Below are positions 59,690 through 64,000 of a stretch of DNA of 64,000 bases, in pieces (position 1 is the first letter of the stretch; every line of letters starts with the position of its first letter). The stretch is from JAUIAI01 sp050633665 (GTDB taxonomy: Bacteria > Pseudomonadota > Gammaproteobacteria > Burkholderiales > Burkholderiaceae_E): the NCBI GenBank assembly GCA_050633665.1, contig JBOEGY010000006.1:558001-622000 (forward strand), read 5' to 3'. Made by a program: the position numbers and the translations under genes. The notes under the pieces were generated by a model. That model saw only the letters and a list, made by a program, of their open reading frames with translations, was not told the DNA's origin and made no database searches.

Positions 59690-61763
59690 CGAACAGCATT
59701 CCATCTCTCAGGGCCAGGCGAATCAGATCGCTCGCTGACTCGCCATTTTCAACGGCCTCGCATAACGAGCGATATCGCATATAGACCGAATCCAGAACAA
59801 GCATTCGTTTTATGCTTGGCGCCATGTTGCGCAGATAGTCGTCCAGGCAGTCGGCCTTGATTGCGCGCATTTCGCCAAGCTCGATAATCCCCTGAAATCT
59901 ATTCGGATCAAACCCGAACAACTCAGGGTCGTAATCGTTCGCACCGATCAGTGGCAGCAACATGTCGGGCTGCTTGGGGCCCAGTTCCTGGACGACGCGT
60001 CGAATCGTTGCCGGGAGGTTTTCGGCCCGCAAGAACGGGGTACTTCGTCGCCAGGGGGCAGGGCTGGACGGGGCGCAGCGATTGTCGAAAATCAGGGCGT
60101 CGGTTGATACCGGGTCTAGTGGCAGATCTGCCGGAGCCCGGTCGGTCAGAATCAAAACGGTTTTTCCGGTCGGCATGCAAGCCTTGAATGCTCGAATCAG
60201 GTGGGCTGGGGTATCGACGAAGAAGACAAAATCGAATGTTTCGATTTTCTCTTTGTTCTTGCGATCAATGCGTTCAATGATTGAATCGTCCGTCTGATCG
60301 ATCAGGTCGTCGTATTCGAACAAAGACAGGTTACGGGTCTGGGTGGGCGAAAAGTCTTCAAAACAATCCAGGTTCGCGCAAAGCTGGGCGATTCGTTCAC
60401 GGTCACCACTGTCATGAGCCAGGCCGGTGGTCCAGCCATTGGCTTTTTTGTTCGGCAGATCGATCTTGATGAAGTCTGTTTTCTTGATCCGACTGACCAG
60501 TTGCCGCTCGGGATAGCGGCTCGCTCTGCTGGCCGGTTTGATATTCAGTCCTGACGCGGTGTTGAAAACTTGTCGGGTGACGGCGGCGTGAGCCTCTGGA
60601 CGAGTTAGCGTACTGCGCAGCGTTGAATCCAGCCAGAACTGATTCGGATCGCGCACCAGTTTGCGCACTTTTCGTTGCAATATACGGCTGCGTTGTGTCC
60701 AGTCCGTGCGGTTCATTCTCTTGATTTCCTGGGTCAAAGTCTGCCTGATATTGGTGTGGTCTGGCGAGCTCAAAGGAGGAATCGACGCAGGTCGAGTCTG
60801 TCGTAACAGGGTGTTGGTGGCCATATCGAATCCACAGTTTATTCGTGAGATCGCTTCATCAACGTTCGAAATACGGGTCTCTTTCAGCGCTGATTCAACT
60901 TTAGTCGCAAGGTCATCCAGGCTGAACGGCTTCGCGTGATACAGAAGATCGTTGCCCGCGTATTCTGTTAAGCCCAGGTGTGACCAGCAGACTATTCGAC
61001 AACCCGCTGCGAGAGCCTCTAGTCCAACCATCGAGGCGGTCTCAAATTGACTCGGAATGATGACGACTTTTGATCTGGACAGCGCTTCGGCTCGTTTCGC
61101 CGGCGTGTCGGCGGCTAGCGCGATCGCGTTTCGCGGCAATCGCAAATCTTGAGCGGCAGTGGCGAGTGCAAAGCGACAATCGGGCAGCCGCTTTATCAGT
61201 GCGCGCACATAGTCCCGTCCTTTCAGTGACTGCCAGCGCCCCAGAAACAAGACATCAATATCGGGTTGTCTGCGGCGGGTTTCGCTCGGCGGCGCCGGGT
61301 TTGGATAGACGACAACGCCATCGGGAAGTCTGAAAGACATATTGCCGGCGGTTACCGCAGCCTGAGAGGGCGCGGAAATCATCCACGCCCGGTCCAGTAG
61401 TTCTTGCTCTAGTGTCTGGGCTGTTTCGTCTACCGGCAGGCCCTGGAGTCTGGCGCCGAGATCTCTGGAGCCATGTAGCCGAACGTGTATGAGCCAGCGC
61501 TTGTCGATATGTCGTGCGGCGGCAAGCGTTTCCGGGACTTCAACAATTGCACCGGGGCGGGCGGTTCGCGCGAGCTCACGTGGCAGCCTCTTGGCGAAGG
61601 CCTCGATGGATTCATCAGCTTGTCGGGTGATCTGGGTGATCGAGTCGGCTTGTTGCCGGAGGCGTTCGCCAGCAAGCTGACAATAACGCGTTACGCCGCT
61701 TGTATGCGATGAGAAGGGATCGACCAGGACGTAGCTCGCCCGGGCCTGGTCAGGTCTAACCAC
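59679..61763 (-). CDS. Two-domain glycosyltransferase with unassigned C-terminal domain
   Basis: 694 residues. Residues 1-330 are a GT4-type glycosyltransferase: SGVTRYCQLAGERL, VLFLGRWQSLKGRDY and the EX7E motif E241-X7-E249 in QFETASMVGLEALAAG. Residues about 345-694 form a second domain I cannot assign. It contains KVRKLVRDPNQFW (365-377), a type of motif I recall from capsule/LPS proteins, and an alpha/beta pattern with LILTDRAPADLP and MLLPLIGANDYD. Starts with GTG at 61763. First gene of the cassette. Confidence 0.75.
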   Translation of the reverse strand: MVRPDQARASYVLVDPFSSHTSGVTRYCQLAGERLRQQADSITQITRQADESIEAFAKRLPRELARTARPGAIVEVPETLAAARHIDKRWLIHVRLHGSRDLGARLQGLPVDETAQTLEQELLDRAWMISAPSQAAVTAGNMSFRLPDGVVVYPNPAPPSETRRRQPDIDVLFLGRWQSLKGRDYVRALIKRLPDCRFALATAAQDLRLPRNAIALAADTPAKRAEALSRSKVVIIPSQFETASMVGLEALAAGCRIVCWSHLGLTEYAGNDLLYHAKPFSLDDLATKVESALKETRISNVDEAISRINCGFDMATNTLLRQTRPASIPPLSSPDHTNIRQTLTQEIKRMNRTDWTQRSRILQRKVRKLVRDPNQFWLDSTLRSTLTRPEAHAAVTRQVFNTASGLNIKPASRASRYPERQLVSRIKKTDFIKIDLPNKKANGWTTGLAHDSGDRERIAQLCANLDCFEDFSPTQTRNLSLFEYDDLIDQTDDSIIERIDRKNKEKIETFDFVFFVDTPAHLIRAFKACMPTGKTVLILTDRAPADLPLDPVSTDALIFDNRCAPSSPAPWRRSTPFLRAENLPATIRRVVQELGPKQPDMLLPLIGANDYDPELFGFDPNRFQGIIELGEMRAIKADCLDDYLRNMAPSIKRMLVLDSVYMRYRSLCEAVENGESASDLIRLALRDGMLFDVR

Positions 61764-61907
61764 AAGAGACTTTCGCAGCCGGTTAATAAAGAAGTGGCGA
61801 ACGCCTCGTTAAGCGGCGTCATCGAACTTTGATTATCGACACCTCGGGTGCGGCCAATTCCGTAAAAAGGAAAGCAGAAACCGGCTTTATCGGCTCTATC
61901 GAATGGA

Positions 61908-62849
61908 TCAGCCCACGCTGGTCTTGTCGCGCAGATGGCGACCGGCGGTGGCGGATCGAGTTTGGCCAAGTTCGTTGCCGATCAGCGCACCAATGACCAG
62001 GCAGCCGCCCCAAAGGGTGGCGTCCGCAGGGCGTTCGCCAACGCCCAGCCAGACCCATACCGGGCCAAAAACGACTTCCAGCAATAGAATCATCGCGACT
62101 TCCTGTGGCGCGAGATACCGGGCTGCAATGACAATCAGACTGCACGGCAAGCCCAGTTGAAAGACTCCAAGGGCTGCCAGCCAGGCAATGTCGCGACCAG
62201 TTGCGCTTACCGGGAAGAGTAACGGCAGCATCAACAACGAGGATATGGCTGCGCCAATCAGGATTGCCGGCAGAAAATCGATTTGCCCCTGGTTTTTCTT
62301 GAGCAAGATCAGATTGGTGGCTGAGGCCAGAGGGACTGCGGCGGCGATCAGCATTCCCCAGTGGCTGTGGGGCAGGCTGTCCTCAGACAGTAGCCCATCC
62401 GACACCATCCAGATGCACCCCAGTGCGGCGACGGTTATCGCCAGCCAGGTGTGTGGCGCAATTCGTTCGCTCAGAAAGAGCCGCGCCATCAATGCGGCCA
62501 CTAACGGCGCTATCGCGATGAGGATCAATGCGTTGGCAACAGTCGTCAGAGTCAGCGCGACTGAAAAGCAGGTGAACATGACTGCCCAGAGCATGCCCGA
62601 CAGCAAGATTGGCCAGCCGCCCCGGCGCAGTTCGCGCGTCCAGTGCTGCCGTTCGCGTGCGATCAGGATGGCCAGCAAGAAAATCAAACAGGTGAATGAG
62701 CGCCAGAAGGTGATTTCAAATCCGGCCGCTTGTTCGAGTCGGCGTACGACAATACCGGCACTGCTTAACAGCAGGCCACAAATGATCAGCGTGGCAATTG
62801 CAAGTCCGCGTGTATGTCTGCTGGGCTGGTGGGTTGGGCTTGAAGGGAT
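61908..62849 (-). CDS. EamA/DMT-family transporter (ATC start)
   Basis: A 313-residue inner-membrane carrier with about ten hydrophobic segments in two EamA repeats. Homology begins at RGLAIATLIICGLLLSSAGIVVRRLE, well upstream of the first TTG (62687). The frame upstream contains no ATG, GTG or TTG back to the stop at 62883. An ATC at 62849 has AGGAG exactly 6 bases before it and is placed where the family N-terminus should be. Substrate unknown; such exporters move metabolites. Divergent from the dehydrogenase gene. Confidence 0.85.
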   Translation of the reverse strand: MPSSPTHQPSRHTRGLAIATLIICGLLLSSAGIVVRRLEQAAGFEITFWRSFTCLIFLLAILIARERQHWTRELRRGGWPILLSGMLWAVMFTCFSVALTLTTVANALILIAIAPLVAALMARLFLSERIAPHTWLAITVAALGCIWMVSDGLLSEDSLPHSHWGMLIAAAVPLASATNLILLKKNQGQIDFLPAILIGAAISSLLMLPLLFPVSATGRDIAWLAALGVFQLGLPCSLIVIAARYLAPQEVAMILLLEVVFGPVWVWLGVGERPADATLWGGCLVIGALIGNELGQTRSATAGRHLRDKTSVG

Positions 62850-62923
62850 GGCTTGCTCCTGACGGGGAAATACTGACCACCGCTATTATCTGTCAGACCG
62901 AATCACAAGTGAGCATCTTCCAA

Positions 62924-63727
62924 ATGAATCTGAGAGACAAAGTTATTGTTATTACCGGAGCGGCCAGCGGAATCGGGGCCGGCCTGGCGCAACGGTTTGC
63001 GGCAGAGCAGCCCAGGGCAATCGTCTTATCTGACTTACCCGCCCAGCAGTCGGGCCTGGAGGCAGTCGCGGCCGAATTGTCAGCGGCTGGTGATGCCGCC
63101 CCTGAAACCGTGATTCATCCGGCTGATGTGGGGGTTGAGGCGGATGTACAAGCACTGACGGCCGCCGCTCTAACTCGCTTTGGCCGCGTGGATTTATTCT
63201 GTTCCAACGCCGGCATCATCCGGGATGGCACCGAACACGCGCCCGATTCGGAATGGAATCTTAACTTTCAGGTACATGTGATGGCGCACCTCTATGCCGC
63301 CCGTGCGGTTGTGCCGTCAATGATTGCAGCCGGGGGTGGGTATCTGCTCAATACCGCCTCAGCGGCCGGATTGATTACGTCGCTCCCGTCAGCGACTTAT
63401 GCGGTTAGCAAGCATGCGGCTATCGCGCTCGCAGAATATCTGTCTATCAGCCATGGTGACGATGGCGTTCGTGTCTCCGTGCTTTGTCCGCAGGCGGTGG
63501 CTACTCCAATGATCAGCGGTCGTGCAGGCTCGATGGCCGCAGCGAATGACGGGGTGATCAGCGCGCAGGATCTTGCGGACTGTGTGGTCAAAGGGTTGGC
63601 CGATGAAAAATTCCTGATCCTCCCGCATGCTGATGTGTTGACGTATTTCCAGCGCAAAGCCGCAGACTACGATCGGTGGCTGGGCGGCATGCGTCGGTTC
63701 GCGAAACGTTTGCGCGGAACTGCCTAG
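62924..63727 (+). CDS. Short-chain dehydrogenase/reductase
   Basis: A 267-residue classical SDR. Cofactor motif TGAASGIG (11-18), the NAG motif CSNAG, catalytic Ser in LNTASAAG, and the YAVSK Tyr/Lys pair are intact. NAD is likelier than NADP because an Asp follows beta-2 (LSDLP). An upstream in-frame GTG (62909) is possible. The substrate is unknown. A terminator follows. Confidence 0.9.
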   Translation: MNLRDKVIVITGAASGIGAGLAQRFAAEQPRAIVLSDLPAQQSGLEAVAAELSAAGDAAPETVIHPADVGVEADVQALTAAALTRFGRVDLFCSNAGIIRDGTEHAPDSEWNLNFQVHVMAHLYAARAVVPSMIAAGGGYLLNTASAAGLITSLPSATYAVSKHAAIALAEYLSISHGDDGVRVSVLCPQAVATPMISGRAGSMAAANDGVISAQDLADCVVKGLADEKFLILPHADVLTYFQRKAADYDRWLGGMRRFAKRLRGTA

Positions 63728-63792
63728 ACCGTCAGTTGCAGGTGCAATTGCACTGATACTGGACAGTGCGTCGGCCTCCGGTTGGGCTCGGG

Positions 63793-63818
63793 CGCCCGAT
63801 CAATTCGGGCGGGTTTTT
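63793..63818 (+). terminator. Rho-independent terminator after SDR gene
   Basis: CGCCCGA / TCGGGCG (7 bp, 5-base loop) followed by GGTTTTT. It ends the dehydrogenase transcript. Confidence 0.8.
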
Positions 63819-64000
63819 CCCCACCCAGAATGCGGTTTCGTGTTGTGCGAGGTTTTAGGTGATCAAAGAGTTATTGAGTCATCCGAGCCAAAAAGTTTCT
63901 TGCGGAAATTCACGTTTATAGCGGTATGCCAACCGCTGGCTTGCATATCCTGACAAAGTTCAGGCTAGAATGAGCCCAGATTTGCTGGCACGGACTGGCT
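63819..64000 (+). other. Right-edge non-coding stretch with possible promoter
   Basis: I see no gene in the last 180 bases. TAGAAT at about 63966, with TTGCAT 19 bases upstream, could be a sigma-70-type promoter for a gene beyond the window, but the spacing is long. Confidence 0.25.

Noticed and set aside
63940..64000. Start of an rRNA or tRNA gene at the right edge
   Set aside because: The promoter-like hexamers are suggestive, but no recognisable rRNA or tRNA sequence is present before the window ends.
1..64000. CRISPR arrays, insertion sequences, prophage or toxin-antitoxin modules
   Set aside because: I found no regularly spaced repeats, transposase, integrase or phage structural motifs, and no small paired toxin-antitoxin frames.

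Overview
The window is bacterial, GC-rich and densely coded. Its gene order matches betaproteobacteria of the Burkholderiales and most resembles Alcaligenaceae (Bordetella/Achromobacter-type synteny). This placement is an inference from gene content: hprK-rapZ-ptsN-hpf-rpoN-lptBAC-kdsCD in one run, mla-bolA-murA-his-hinT-tat in another, and petABC-sspAB-tRNA-Thr in a third. There is no rRNA, CRISPR array, transposase or integrase.

Layout. 1-7.3 kb: lolB (cut by the window edge) and a TPR lipoprotein, then mutM, a dynamin-like GTPase, a secreted DsrE-like protein and mutY. 7.4-12.3 kb: a catabolic-looking block (IclR regulator, aldehyde dehydrogenase, FAD-dependent oxidoreductase, periplasmic metallo-beta-lactamase-fold hydrolase). 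12.4-21.4 kb, minus strand: a LON-domain protein, rapZ, hprK, ptsN, hpf and rpoN (nitrogen-PTS and carbon signalling), then lptB-lptA-lptC-kdsC-kdsD (LPS transport and Kdo synthesis). 21.5-30.9 kb, plus strand: a CPA2 antiporter, mlaFEDACB (phospholipid trafficking), an ABC-2 exporter, bolA-like and murA. 30.9-38 kb: a compact his operon with a continuous hisD-hisC fusion, ending in hinT. 38-42.1 kb: tatABC, a DegS-like protease, a Nif3 protein and mscL. 42.4-46.9 kb: petABC (cytochrome bc1), sspAB and tRNA-Thr(UGU).

46.9-56.4 kb is accessory. Six minus-strand genes encode a solute-binding protein, fused permease, ATPase, class III CoA-transferase and two crotonase paralogues. Divergently from them run a quinone oxidoreductase, a glutathione S-transferase and a GntR regulator. 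An imperfect direct repeat of the tRNA-Thr 3' end (24 of 28 bases) lies at the far side, at 56410-56437. The block therefore looks like an old tRNA-targeted genomic island whose integrase has been lost.

56.4-61.8 kb is a translationally coupled minus-strand surface-polysaccharide cassette: a two-domain glycosyltransferase, a second glycosyltransferase, a DUF115-like protein, an alpha/beta hydrolase and an ABC-2 polysaccharide permease with no ATPase in view. An EamA transporter and a short-chain dehydrogenase follow.

Most notable points: the tRNA-flanked catabolic block and its crotonases lacking the usual first catalytic Glu; the HisD-HisC fusion; two genes (mlaF and the EamA transporter) with no canonical start codon but an ATC at the expected N-terminus; and the polysaccharide cassette with an unassigned 340-residue domain. 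No intergenic gap exceeds 300 bases; the largest (3287-3563, 42096-42368, 63728-64000) are described individually.
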